In this document: piece after piece, positions 1 to 11,833 of the stretch
How the letters are laid out: each line of letters begins with the position of its first letter
How positions within the stretch are numbered: position 1 is the first letter of the stretch
Notes under the pieces: model-generated
Seen by the model: only the letters and a program-made list of their open reading frames with translations
Database searches by the model: none
Told to the model about the DNA's origin: nothing
Position numbers and translations under genes: made by a program
Assembly: GCA_027922465.2 (NCBI GenBank)
Contig: BQMF02000159.1
Span: forward strand, 62,001 to 126,000
DNA length: 64,000 nucleotides
Origin: Turritopsis dohrnii
Taxonomy: Eukaryota; Cnidaria; Hydrozoa; Anthoathecata; Oceaniidae
Reading direction: 5' to 3'

Positions 1-560
1 TGAAAGGTGCTGATTTCGAATTTGACAATGATATTGCCATGTTTGACTAAAATTGGGTAATTTAAGCCAAATTTGGAACAAATTTCGAAAATTCTTAAAT
101 TTTCATAAAAATTTGCACAGATCACATTTGAAAGGTGCTGATTTCGAATTTGATTATGATATTGCCAGGTTTGACTAAAATTGGACCAAATTAGGCCAAA
201 TTTGGACCAAATTTCGAAAGCTCTTCAATTTTCATGAAATTTTGCACAGATCACAATTGAAAGGTACTGGTTTCAAATTTGACAATATGATTTTGCCAGG
301 TTTGACTAAAATTGGGCAATCTAGGCCAAATTTAGACCAAATTTCGAAAGTTCTTCAATTTTCATAAAAATTTGCACGGATCACATTTGAAAGGTGCTGA
401 TTTCGAATTTGTCAGTCATTTTGTCAGATTTGACCAGAAATGGATAATTCGGGCCAAATTTGGACTAAACTTAAAGTTCTGCAATATTCATAAAATTTTG
501 TACAAAGCACACAATTAGAAATTGCTGATTTTGAATTTGCCAGTCATTTTATTAGATTTG
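1..560. repeat. ~127-bp tandem repeat, about 4.5 units
   Basis: Units begin near 2, 130, 259, 389 and 506, each opening with a variant of 'aaaggtgctgatttcgaatt' and holding a run of gccaaatttgg-like words and a 'tttgcac(a/g)gatcaca' end. The first three units are close to one another. The last two diverge, and the array fades out after about 560. It is cut by the window edge, so its full length is unknown. No ORF runs through it. Confidence 0.85.
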
Positions 561-2150
561 AACATAATTTGGCAATTCGGCAATGTTGTCTTTTTGAGAC
601 AAGATATGCATCGTTGTGTTACGTCCTGAAGTCTTCAAGCCAAGCGGCTTCTTGTTTTTATTAAATTTTACTTTAATTTTTGCCACACGCTTGATAACCA
701 GCTTGCTAGAATTTTTTGATGTACAATATAAATCTTCCTTGTCTGTAAAGCTCGTTGCACATTACAAAGACACGTGATATATTGCGCAAAAGATCTTGTT
801 TTTTAATTATATGAAGTACAACACATATCATCGAAGAACTATGTTACTTATATATAGTTTTGTATATATCTAAATATACAGATATCAAAATGTCGGAAAA
901 TCGTTAGCAAGATCCGTGTAAATAATAATAACAAAATTATTAGGGAGATTCGTAAACTCGACGAGCCTGCTACACGAAAAAGAATTTTTTTAAAACTGTT
1001 CTACTAAAACGGTACTTCAGAGATTTAAATCCTTTTGTTGTATCAAAAGAAACATCATTACTTTGCACGCTTATTTCAAGTGTTGATGTGAAGTTTCTAA
1101 TGACTTTGTAGGGAAAAATTCAAGAACGACTCTACTAAATTGTAATATAATTCCCTACAAATCTATAGAAAAATAGTTTTGTGTAAACGAAACATGAATT
1201 TTCCGAATCCCGCTAATTCTGAGCATATCCATATTTTCAAGGGCTCTTCATCCAACGGGTGTATAAGTAGAATACTTGCCATTGTCGGTTATGAGCAATT
1301 TTTAATTCCGCGATTTAAAAAGGAGGATATCAGTTATCGTGAGTCAAAAAATCTTTTTTTAGTTGCTTTTAAACGCAAGACTTAATCAATATTTTCCGGC
1401 TATTCAAATCATAATATATATAATCAGCATGCGTTTATTTTCTTTAAAACTTTTATTGAGGACTTACGTGAGGAAACAATTCCGCATTCCATCATATGCA
1501 GCTTTTAACTAGTACACATTCTGTGATGATTTTAGAAATATGAATATTCTAAAATACCATTTGTAAAAACAAAGTATTTTTTGACTGATTTTGGGTCATT
1601 TATCCAAAGTCAAATGCTATAAAGTTTTATGATGTGAGTTATAATAACTTCATAGTAGTCGGCGATGTTAACTTTGAACCCACTCATTCCAAAATTGTAA
1701 GGTTCCCGATTTCAATGACATGAATAATTTCATGGAATCAAAAACATGTTTTAACTGTGCTCATGAAACATGCACTGATTTTATCATCACTAGATCCTCT
1801 AATATTACCAAACATACCGGAACAGTGGAGACTGGGTTAAGTGATATCTAGCGACTAATATATATTTTTATGCTCAAGACTAAGTATGTAAAATTATCAT
1901 CTGTTTTGAGTCAGTTTTAATTACGTGATTTAAAAAGGATGATTTATCAATTTACGTCTTGTTAGTCAAAGAAATGATTTTTAATCCCTTTTGAGCACAA
2001 GGCTTCTTAAATATAATCCAGGTATTAATATCTTAATGTAATAATGGTATCATAATGGTTTCTGTTCACTTTCGATATTAAACTTAAAGTTCCCAAAATA
2101 TTTGAATTCACTTAATCGCGAATTTTCCGAGAAATTGCAGTCATTCTGTA
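561..2150. other. Intergenic, no gene recognised
   Basis: AT-rich sequence with no convincing ORF. A short ORF at 1179-1385 has no recognisable domain. Two diverged direct copies of a ~100-bp segment lie at about 1288-1383 and 1898-2007; both hold 'gatttaaaaaggaggat'-like words followed by a 'gtcaaa' run. This suggests an old dispersed repeat. Confidence 0.5.
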
Positions 2151-2440
2151 ATGTTGAAGATTGTTCTATAAAATTATTTCTCCGTTCAAATATTTCTGCA
2201 ATGTAAAAATGCAGATAATATATATTCAATTCTTAACTCTTGAAGACATAATCAAATACAACGGAAGCGTATTTTTGGCGGTGCATGTTACATGGATCTT
2301 AAATCACACAAACTGTGATCTAGAAGGCTTTCGAATGTAGTGTAAAGGGAAGGTGAACTCTAAAAATTGAAAGTTATCTGTATTTTTACATGACAGAAAT
2401 ATTTGAACGAAGAAACAGTTTTACGAAACGTCGTCGTCAA
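2150..2440. mobile_element. Palindromic MITE-like element
   Basis: Two imperfect inverted arms of ~65-75 bp, at about 2158-2235 and 2357-2432, share 'cgttcaaatatttctg' and 'atgtaaaaa(t/c)gcagata' words in opposite orientation. They flank a ~120-bp centre with no ORF. The structure fits a non-autonomous DNA transposon. I could not define a clear target-site duplication, so the superfamily is open. Confidence 0.55.
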
Positions 2441-3213
2441 AATAAAATGAAATGCTGATAACAAAATGGTGTTGCCTAATGACATTGATATGGTAGCCTA
2501 AAGGATAGCATTATTTTGAAACATTCAATTTCGGACCAAATGTTCATTCTTAACTTTAGAAAAAATTCTACATGAAGTAATTTGACTTTCACATTCCTTT
2601 TTAGTACTTTTTGGTCAGAACAATTGAATTTTGGGCCTTACTTGGGCTAAATTTTCGATAATCATCAAGGTCATTCATCTTTTCACAATCTGATGGGAAT
2701 ATACTGAATGATAAGTTATAAGTTATATAGCAATCCTTTAAAGTATTTACATCGAAACACAGATTCTGCTTATTGTCAATCTATTTTGAAAAGGTTGTTT
2801 CATCAATGATTTTAATTTTAATGAATTTTTACTTTTTTCACTTTTCTGTTCTGCAACATCTGAAAATCAACATGATCAACAAAAAACAATGATTGACTGG
2901 GATGACCAATGTACATACTAGATCGAGTAACCCAATTCAACCAAGAAGCACGAATGATTCCCTTTATGACAAAGGTACATGTATCGAAGAATCGCAAAGT
3001 TAGTGATATTTGATTTTGTTTTCATAATTATAATGCAATGCCCGCTACTTCTTTCACAAGTGATTTATATTGTGGCTTGTCAACTAAGCCATTAATCCCT
3101 GCTTACGCAAACCTTAATAAAGTGATTCAAATTAATGAGAATGTTTATCTAATAACATAAGATCATGACATCTTCATGATTGAAGGAACGTGTAATTAAG
3201 CAATGATTTTCTT
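2441..3213. other. Intergenic, nothing recognised
   Basis: AT-rich sequence without a supported ORF, RNA gene or repeat. Confidence 0.5.
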
Positions 3214-3628
3214 CTTTATACAGCCGCATAATCGCCGCGTCGAATTACACGCTTTATTAAATGCGACGAAAATTCGACTGTATAAAGTGAAAAGTTAATT
3301 AAGTGCGACATAATGACTTAAGTTCAACAGAGTTTGTCGAATAAAACGGCAATCTTCGAAATAAATTCGGCATCACTTTAAACGGCCGCATAATCGTCGA
3401 ATTTAATAATAGCTTGATTGAATTGATTGAAAAAAGTGCATGAAAGTAGTGACAGCGTGTAAGAAACACACGATGATAAATTCATTCGACATTTATGCGG
3501 CTGTCTGAAGCCATGTCGAATTTGATATGCGGCAACAAAACCTGTATAAAGTGACTGTCGCATTTTTGTCGAATTTACCCGAATAAAAGTAATTTAATTC
3601 GACTCAGCGATTATGCGGCTGTATGAAG
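3214..3628. mobile_element. MITE with nested inverted repeats
   Basis: The ends are inverted copies of 'atacagccgcataatcg' (left about 3218-3234, right about 3607-3624). The interior repeats parts of the same words in both orientations: 'cgactgtataaagtg' near 3278, 'ggccgcataatcgtcgaatt' near 3383, 'tatgcggctgtctgaag' near 3495 and 'cctgtataaagtgac' near 3541. It looks like palindromic units inserted into or built from one another. There is no coding capacity, and the superfamily is not resolved. Confidence 0.65.
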
Positions 3629-4290
3629 CTGTCCTAACACAGAGATGGACATAACAACGCTTTGACGGAAATCACGGAATGATGTGCACCTTTCTGCATC
3701 AAACTATCAAAACATGACCTTAGTTCAACATTGCCACAAAGCCTCTCCAACAGAAAAAATGTGTGTGTATGGAGCTTTCTGTTAAAATTGCCCACGAACA
3801 TGGTGTGTGTATATGGAAGTTGAATTCAGAATCGCATGCTCTATTTAGAGAATCCAGGTAAACTTAAGATCCTTGCGTTATTTTGATTGCAGACGTAGTT
3901 TTTCTTGTGCGTAATAATGATCACCAATGCTAATATTCTTGATGAACAATTGGAAATGTCAGAACGGTAGATGGCTTCAAAGCTCGAAGGGATCTGATTT
4001 TTTTTTCTCTCGATTGTGAGGTCGAACATAAAAAAAAATTTTCTGATTCTCGTAATTCTTTATAATTCTTTATACGGACGTATAGATCTCTAAATATCTC
4101 AATCATTGCATAAACATACTTCAATGTCTTTGTTGCTACGAGATGGAGCTTCTAACATCTTATAAATTCGGCAACACTAAGGCGACCATGATTCACTGAT
4201 AGTGTTTGAATATTGGGCTCAGTAGTCGGTTAAAATAGTTAAATACCGTTTGTTATTGAATTAAACTAAACTTGTTTTCACAATAATGTA
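3629..4290. other. Intergenic, nothing recognised
   Basis: Short ORFs at 3841-4124 are low complexity and show no domain. No other signal was seen up to the element A terminus at 4291. Confidence 0.45.
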
Positions 4291-5010
4291 ATAGTCCAAG
4301 AGCTCTCGTCACATCTTTTCATATCATTTTCCTCAGAATTTTTACTAGTCTCAATGTCTTAGTTTTGTGGCAAGTATGAACGATCTGCCAGTCTGTAAGG
4401 GTTTTCAGGGTTCCTGTGACCTCCAGAGACCAAAAAAGGAGCTGTAAAAAAGGCTTGTTTTCATATCATGAGCCTCAGACTTAATATTTTTCCAAATGGA
4501 AGGTTTATGCATCAAGAACTGAAAAATACAAAATCTGACTAAAAATTCGGGTTCCTTGGGCAATCTGACCCTCTCAAAGTCCGTTAAAAATAGGCTCATT
4601 TTCATATCATAAGCCTCAGACTTGAATTTTTTACAAAAGGTAGGTATATGCATTAGGGAAACAAAAGCGCTAAAACTGACCAAAAATTTGGGTTCCTTGG
4701 CCAATCTGACCCCTTCAAAGATCTTACGCAAAAAGGGCTCATTTTCATATCATAAGCCTCAGACTTGAATTTTTAGCAGAAAGTAGGTATATACATTGGG
4801 AAGACAAAAACGTAAAAACTGACCAAAAATTTGGGTTCCTTCGCCAATCTGACCCCTTTAAAGATCTTACGTAAAAAGGGCTCATTTTCATATTATAAGC
4901 CTCAGACTTGAAACTTTTACAATAGGTAGGTGTATGCATTCGGGAAACAAAAGCGTAAAAACTGACCAAAAATTTGGGTTCACTGGGCTTTCATGTCTGA
5001 AAGGCCTCAG
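4291..5010. repeat. Element A left terminal inverted repeat with ~142-bp subrepeats
   Basis: After a unique outer ~150 bp, units start near 4457, 4593, 4736 and 4878. Each holds 'tcatatcataagcctcagac', then 'gcatt..gggaaacaaaagcg', 'gaccaaaaatttgggttcc' and 'tctgaccccttcaaagatct'. The ORFs crossing it (for example 4405-4731) are identical to ORFs in the right arm on the other strand. They exist because the repeat has few stops and are not genes. Confidence 0.85.
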
Positions 5011-5284
5011 TTGAAACTTTGTTTATAATAGGAAAAGCAATGTTACACCTGTTACAAATTTTTCCTTGTCATCAATATGACAAGTTTAAAAAGAATAGAC
5101 AGCTTAACAAAAAAAATGAAATGAAAAAAATATTGAAATGCTTTCAACTGTGAAACATTAGTTCAACATTATGAAATGCTCATCTCATATGGATTTCTGC
5201 CATCTTTAGTAGCTCTAAAGAAATAACACAGAAAAGGTTAATGAGCAGCATTGGCTTGAAGTTCAAAGGGTATTTTTAAAAGTT

Positions 5285-7547
5285 CTATTCACACTCTCGT
5301 TTTGCATCTGTTCGGTAGTTGTACGTATACTTATTAACCCTGTAGGTAAAAAGCTTACATTCTTCATCACTAGTTTCATTATAGTTATCTTCCTCATCAT
5401 AGTTGCTGTCGTCCTCATCGTCAGAGTCATTTGGCATATCCTTTTCTCCATTGACATTGTCTTCGTCTAAATCTTCATCATCGCACTCTGAGAGAAAACA
5501 AAGAATTAGTTTAATTATGCAGATTAAACTCAAATGCATATAAATCATTGTATATGACAACCATATTAAAATGTAGTGATTTCTTGTTGCTAATAATACA
5601 CTTTCTCTTTAGCCTGAGGTTCATCACTAATATACAATGAGTTCCATCCAACCCACATCGGTGCTTCTTTTTGAAAGAAGCAACACTCTATCATCCACAG
5701 TGTATCTTTAGTTTTAGCTGAAAAGTAGGATTTGGGGACAAAGGACCTTCTTTCATCATCCATTGGTACTATGGTGTGACTTGTGAGTTTCGGCTTTTTG
5801 TGATACGGTTCAATGTCTAATCCATCAGACACATATGCACGTTTTCTTTTAGAGTTTTGTTTACTTCTTGTTGTACTGGCTATCTTGTTAGATTCTTGTG
5901 TCACTTCATTTTCATTACCTTCTATCGGTAAACGCTGATAGGCTATACAAACAGTGTCATGAAGAGTGTCCTTACCACTAGATGTCTCTACGAATCGATC
6001 ATAGTTATCAAAAGCTAGGCCAGTGCATTGATTTGAATCTGTTTTCATTTCGGGTGGAGTAATCTTTTGCTCGGAATACGAAGAAAATGCAAGTTCTGTC
6101 TTCCACTGTTGTGTAACTTACACAGTGCCCATAGTGATTCACCATTTCAATGACTCTGCGGCTTCCTGTTAAACTCTTTAATGCTAATCCAAGCTTCAGG
6201 TGCTTGGATGGTTTCTTTCTTCCAGATGAGACAGCAAAGATCACATCCTCAGATATTGATTTAACTCTTCTTAACTTTGCTGAAGACTTGCTTGTTCTAC
6301 TTCCAGGTCCGGTTATCAATACGGTAAAGAAATTCCATACTTCTTCTGGAATTTCTATCTCTCCAGACATTATATTTTCCAAGGTTACATCTGATGACAA
6401 TGGTCGATGGTCAGCCTCACTTATTGCTGTACGGAGGGCTAATGCCACTTCTCTCATCTTCTTAGCTAACTTGGTTTTCATCAGATGTTCTTTCCTGAAG
6501 GCCTCTTCAAATGATATGTTGCTGCTAAAGACCAGGTTACCTCTCCTTGTTTTCCCTTTTTGTATGATTACTTTCTCTTTGAAATGATGTTTGACTTTAT
6601 TTTCCAAAGCCTGTGTTGATGTAAATAACAGATCTTTATCTGTTGAAAGCTCTGATAAGATTGCTGCATACTGGTTGTTTAGATCGGTCATTAGGTAAAC
6701 TTCGTTTTGTTTGATGATTTCATCCTCTATTAGGTTACAAATTGATTTAAATGCCCTTTCATGAATTGATCTTGATCGATGCCAATTGGTCTGTTTATCT
6801 TTCGTCACTTTTCCATCATTCCTTTTCACTTGCTCTGCTTTAGTTTGATACTTTGTTCGACAAATAGCATGATACACAATTTCTTTTGCAACAAAGTCAA
6901 CATTTCCAAGTTTAGCAAGCATCTGCTGGTCTTCTAACAACGTAGCATATTCTTTTACCTTTGCCTCAAAGTTTGAAGTTTCCGCACTCACCAAAGGTTG
7001 TTTTTTATTGTTGTGTTTCTTGTCTTTTCTACCACAAAATATACAAACTTTTGGTAGAACTCCTGTAGATGTGCATGGTAAAGTAGCTGTTTGGGATCTT
7101 GTAGTATAAGTAGCTACGGTGAAGTCTTCATCTTTATTCATGTACTCTTTGCTGAGCGCTGTAAAGCGTCTATAACAGCATACATGATAACCTTCTGAAC
7201 CACCAACCTTTTCCGGCAAAACAACATTATTGTACTTTAAATCTTTGGACTTTCTGACTGATAGTATCGTGTTACATTTTTTCAAAGTGTCAAGATTGAA
7301 TGAGGATATGTTTCCATCCACTCTACCATCTCCATCATGAAAAACACACCATTTTCCTGATAGAAAATGTAATTAAACGAATAAATATCTGTCGACAAAA
7401 GTTCTTCCAAGTAATGGCTCAAAAATCAGGCAACAAAAGTATTGATCATAACATACAAAAGGAAAAAAAAAGAGTAAACACATTTACCACCGCCGCTATT
7501 ATCATTTTCGTTTAAACTTTTCTCCTGGATATCTTCGTGCTCATCCG
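5285..7547 (-). pseudogene. Element A protein, probable transposase (frameshifted), copy 1
   Basis: Supported exons: a 60-nt exon 7547-7488 (ag acceptor, G|GTAAAT donor) joins in phase to an exon opening at 7356. The large exon encodes a His/Cys start (WCVFHDGDG), EGYHVCCYRRFTAL, a CIFCGRKDKKH zinc-finger-like motif, an FEAKVKEYATLLEDQ helix region and SGRKKPSKHLKLGLALKSL. The frame is lost near 6110-6060: TTVED runs into a wrong frame, while the correct continuation (AFDNYDRFVETSSGKDTLHD) is one frame over and runs to 5590. A separate acidic exon, 5487-5285, follows a good acceptor. The family is known to me only as an uncharacterised transposon-associated protein, so 'transposase' is inference. 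The catalytic C-terminal part seems largely missing. Confidence 0.65.
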
Positions 7548-8009
7548 CTAAAACCAGGATGAACATTTTTTTATCTAATATGCCGAATTTAATAAAACAT
7601 ACTTCATTAAGAATTCTGAATTTTTTGTTATAGTAAATATTCTTTGCATAAAATAATAATAAATCATACCTTCTGCCATGTGAAAATATTTTTCCAACTG
7701 TTGTTCTTTGCATGTATATCTCACTTAATGATTTTCTATATCTAATATCTAATATATAGTATTCTCTACATCGATATCTATCTTTATCTTTAACTGTAAA
7801 CGAAAAAAAGCAAAACAAAGCTTTACCGATTCTTTTAATGTATGTATCTCTGTAACACAATAATGTTTTTATCAATACTTCTATTCTTTTAAACTTTCCA
7901 ATCTCTCTAACTTAATCAGTGATGTGTGAAAATGTAAATAATGCACCATTTAAAATCTCTTGCTAAGAATTCAATTATCTGATGATAAATTTAAAAATCG
8001 TCCTCCGTA

Positions 8010-8754
8010 TATAAAAATGAGCCCTTTCTACGTAGGATCTTTGAAGGGGTCAGATTGGCGAAGGAACCCAAATTTTTGGTCAGTTTTTACGTTTTTGTCT
8101 TCCCAATGTATATACCTACTTTCTGCTAAAAATTCAAGTCTGAGGCTTATGATATGAAAATGAGCCCTTTTTGCGTAAGATCTTTGAAGGGGTCAGATTG
8201 GCGAAGGAATCCAAATTTTTGGTCAGTTTTTACGTTTTTGTCTTCCCAATGTATATACCTACTTTCTGCTAAAAATTCAAGTCTGAGGCTTATGATATGA
8301 AAATGAGCCCTTTTTGCGTAAGATCTTTGAAGGGGTCAGATTGGCCAAGGAACCCAAATTTTTGGTCAGTTTTAGCGCTTTTGTTTCCCTAATGCATATA
8401 CCTACCTTTTGTAAAAAATTCAAGTCTGAGGCTTATGATATGAAAATGAGCCTATTTTTAACGGACTTTGAGAGGGTCAGATTGCCCAAGGAACCCGAAT
8501 TTTTAGTCAGATTTTGTATTTTTCAGTTCTTGATGCATAAACCTTCCATTTGGAAAAATATTAAGTCTGAGGCTCATGATATGAAAACAAGCCTTTTTTA
8601 CAGCTCCTTTTTTGGTCTCTGGAGGTCACAGGAACCCTGAAAACCCTTACAGACTGGCAGATCGTTCATACTTGCCACAAAACTAAGACATTGAGACTAG
8701 TAAAAATTCTGAGGAAAATGATATGAAAAGATGTGACGAGAGCTCTTGGACTAT
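8010..8754. repeat. Element A right terminal inverted repeat, five subrepeats
   Basis: This is the reverse complement of the left arm. Subrepeats begin near 8018, 8157, 8301, 8443 and 8584, one more than in the left arm. The ORF at 8314-8640 encodes the same 108 residues as 4405-4731 on the opposite strand, which shows the arms are nearly identical. The outer ~120 bp are unique and end at 8754. Confidence 0.85.
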
Positions 8755-9620
8755 AATGGACCTGAAGAATTGAAATTTGTGGTGTGCATATAACCATTTA
8801 TTGTGTTCTTGTTAGATTTCGCTAAGCGAAAGATATTGGTTTCGGCGGCGTTCTATCTATCTATCTAATCTATGTACGGCGAAGGTTTTTTAGTACCACA
8901 CTTACTAACTTAAAATTCTTTTATTTCTATTTCTTTTTATCGTTGCTCTCATGACCATGATATGTTTTCGTATATTTCGTGAGCTATAAAGTGTATTTAT
9001 CACATAGTCACAAAAAAAGGATCTTTCCCTAAAGGAAAAAGAAGAAAAAGGGTTTTAATTACTTTTTTGATTCCAAGTACCACTGTGAAATTTGAATTAA
9101 GTAAACTTTAGTGACGCTTTTGATGTTGATATCCTTCGAAGATCAACTGCAGTGAAGAAGAAGCTTTACAAGCAGTTTTAATTTTTAACTCTAGCTTCAA
9201 ACCGTCTATTACAAACAAACTATTTGTTTGTTATTTGATTTGTTTATTTTGTTTGAGTATTTTGGACAGACTTTCGTTTTTTAAAATTTTTTCGAACAAA
9301 TCTCTTTTGGCTCACGTTTTTCTTATAACATCAATTTTTTTTAAAAAAAATTATGGTTACAGCTCATACAAGTATATTTCTTTTGTTTCAATTTGTGATG
9401 TTTATTAATAAAGTTAGGTTTACACAATAAAACTTTTTTTATTTCTATGCTTACACTAGCAGATCTTTTTAACAAAATGCATCAGTAGGGCAACTAGGCT
9501 CAGAAACAGGGAGGTTACGCGGAAATACGAAAACACGTATCACTATGAAGACGGTTTATTATAAATTCCGCTCTGCAACCCAATGAACCCTCAAGTATGT
9601 ATTTAGAATGGGCGTTATTT
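8755..9620. other. Intergenic, downstream of the ETS gene; short CTAT microsatellite
   Basis: A short (ctat)n run sits at about 8855-8873. The remainder is AT-rich with no ORF and would include the 3' untranslated region of the ETS gene. An identical copy lies at 22901-23766. Confidence 0.5.
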
Positions 9621-10504
9621 TTAGGTCGCTATTCTTAAACAAACATAAGCGAAATCTTTCGACCATCCGGTCGTCTTGTTTCTTATTGATGTAGGCATTT
9701 GATCGTCAGTGTTATCGGTAAGATTTTCCAACAAATCTTCAACAAATGACGATGAATGTCGGCGATGTGATGCAGTCTTTCGTATCGGCAAAATCTCTTC
9801 CGTTTTCGATGATCTTACGAATTGATATGTGTTTTTTATCCCATGAACCTAAAACAACAGCATATTTAGTTATGTCACTTTTGATTTTCAAAATGAATTT
9901 TTTAAGTGATTTTCAACCACAGAATGAGCAAAGGAATTTAAAATGGATTAGCTCCTATATAATAGCAGATAACAGAAAACATATTAAGTATTAAACCATT
10001 ACATATCATGTATCTACATACGATATCATTAGATAAGATCGTATCACTTGATAACATTATAGTAGCTGTTATGAATCCATTTTTACCCAGCCTGTACTGT
10101 TATCAAGTTTATAAACATTGGACCATAAAACTGCTTAACTACCAAGATGTTACCTTTTCAAGTATTTCTTTGCCATAATAATATCTTAAAGCACGCAAAA
10201 ACTTTGGATAAGTCATATTCGTTTTTCCTTTCTTTCGTCCCCATTCGTTGGCCAACTTATTGCCATCGACAATTTTAAAGATTAGATTTTCTTCGTCCAG
10301 CCATGCTATTGCATGTCTGCTGCGCCGTACTTCTAGCATTTCATACAGAAACATCCATAAAGACACGCGGTGATGTTTCAAAAATTTTGTCTTGAAATCA
10401 TCTAGAAAATATATGTTCCATCATGAGGTTAAGTGGAAAGTAGTTGATATGAAAGAATAGTAAACCTCGAAAGCAAATAACAAACCTATTTCAAGACCAT
10501 CCAT
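9621..10504 (-). CDS. Small ETS-domain transcription factor, 164 aa, three exons (copy 1)
   Basis: Coding exons are 10504-10486 (19 nt), 10401-10154 (248 nt) and 9848-9621 (228 nt), total 495 nt, all in phase with GT/AG introns of 84 and 305 bp. An in-frame TAA lies just upstream of the ATG, which supports this start. The ETS domain spans about residues 19-101: SLWMFLYEML (helix 1), W40, W60G, MTYPKFLRALRYYY (recognition helix, residues 69-82, with both DNA-contact arginines R76 and R79), and YQFV at 97-100. The last exon completes the domain, which supports the splice model. The ~63-residue tail is Ser/Thr/Asp-rich with no known motif. ETS proteins bind GGAA/T cores in the nucleus. The domain is divergent, loosely nearest ELF/ESE types, and there is no PNT domain. 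Confidence 0.85.
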
Positions 10505-11833
10505 TTTCGTATTGAATATTTTTGGGTTTTTTTACAACAAGATGATGTGCTTGGATAGCAGCAAAAAATTCTTTACGTAAAACAAAAATTAAATTGGAGA
10601 CCATGTTTGTATTCTCGTTCGATTGCTTGGCAAACTTCTTGAAAAACAAACCAACATTCAGGAAATCACTTTACGTATGCCTTGTCTGGACAAAATTTAC
10701 CAGACAAGAGTAATGACGTGAATTGATATTTGTCAGATTTGGTCGCTAGTAGTGCAAATGTTTTCAAATTTAAATATTTCATGCCATCATTAATTGATTG
10801 TTCAAAGTGAAAAAGTGACCCCGGTAATTGATATTTTTATTTCGTGCAATCAATTAGCCAAGCAATTATGATTTGACAAAAATATATTTTCAATAGCATG
10901 AAAATAAACTGATGTATTTTGACAAAACACATTGCTAAAACTTTACAGATGTAAAATTTACAAAGAAGCAATTAAAACTTCATTACGTTTAACAGAAATT
11001 ATAGCCATGGATACGTGATAAGTTTAGATTTCCAGCACGTCATCAGTCATTGAAACGAAAGTGACGTAAATCACGTTTCGAGATTTATCTTTATAAAACT
11101 GCGCATGCGTTTGCTTACATTTTGTCTTGAAAAATCTCCCTTCGAAAAGAACTTCAAGTAGAAAACACACGATTATGTTCTCCAGTTTCATGAGACACTT
11201 CTACAAACATTGAAATATGTCCACGCTTTCGTAACGCTTTCACAAGATTTGAAGTACTTATAACAGTTTGCTCCACATTTATCCTGAAGCGTCTATTTTT
11301 GACCAATATTATGAAACCTGATTCTTGAATTCTTAGTCATATGCAGAATGTTCATAGAAATCGAGCAGCTGCCATCAATGACAAAGTTTCAGAATACGTA
11401 ATTTTCTCGACCAAATTATGAGAAAAGTAGTTCTCATATTTGCAACCAGCGCCATTCAAATTGTACAGCGTAAAAAGTTTTCGAAAGAGTTGAACCTCTT
11501 TCAAAATTTGGTCCAATTATGACCTCTTTCATAAAAATTATTGTTTATTCCAATTGTTAGGGAAAATGATCCCTTTTCTTTTAGCCTGTACTGAAACGAT
11601 TAATGCTTGATACACTTTAGAATGCCACACCATACATTGAAAGACATGGATGCGTAAAACTCTACTTACCACTAAATTTGGATAAAATAAGGCCGCTGAC
11701 TTAAGCATTTGCTAGCAGGCTACGAAAAGGCTACATGTAAAAACGGGTGAAATCACATGCAAAAAGTCGACCTTCATATCAATTCACATGAGAAGAAGAA
11801 TGGCTGTATATTTGTGACAAAAGGTTCAATGTC
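10505..11833. other. Region upstream of the ETS gene
   Basis: No ORF is supported. This stretch holds the presumed 5' region of the ETS gene and a motif cluster at 11035-11125, listed separately. Confidence 0.45.
11035..11125 (+). promoter_or_regulatory. Candidate promoter: CRE-like, TATA-like and NRF1-like motifs
   Basis: Within 90 bp there are 'cacgtcatcag', 'gtgacgtaaatcacgt' (CRE/ATF-like), 'ttataaaact' (TATA-like, about 11092) and the palindrome 'gcgcatgcg' (NRF1-like, about 11101). This is unusually GC-rich for the region. The TATA orientation points to the plus strand, where no clear gene follows. The cluster lies ~0.6 kb upstream of the ETS start on the other strand. Motif matches alone are weak evidence. 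Confidence 0.3.

Larger units (their letters stand above)
4291..8754 (-). mobile_element. Element A: DNA transposon with long composite inverted repeats (complete copy)
   Basis: The ends are inverted copies starting atagtccaagagctctcg (4291) and closing with its complement (8754). The arms run ~0.7 kb inward and consist of ~142-bp subrepeats. A short TA duplication could flank the element (4292-4293 and 8752-8753), but the exact boundary is ambiguous. The body carries one broken, intron-containing protein gene on the minus strand. The protein resembles a family of long uncharacterised proteins that I associate with transposon-rich cnidarian and mollusc genomes, so this is probably its transposase. 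I cannot assign a superfamily. The 4887 duplication breakpoint lies inside the left arm. Confidence 0.8.

Noticed and set aside
4405..4969. 108- and 74-codon ORFs in the element A arm, repeated at 8314-8640 and 22460-22786
   Set aside because: They follow the ~142-bp subrepeats and occur only because the repeat lacks stops. There is no gene-like composition.
6150..6587. 145-codon plus-strand ORF (and its copy at 20296-20733)
   Set aside because: Antisense shadow of the element A protein, which has clear family-like motifs on the other strand.
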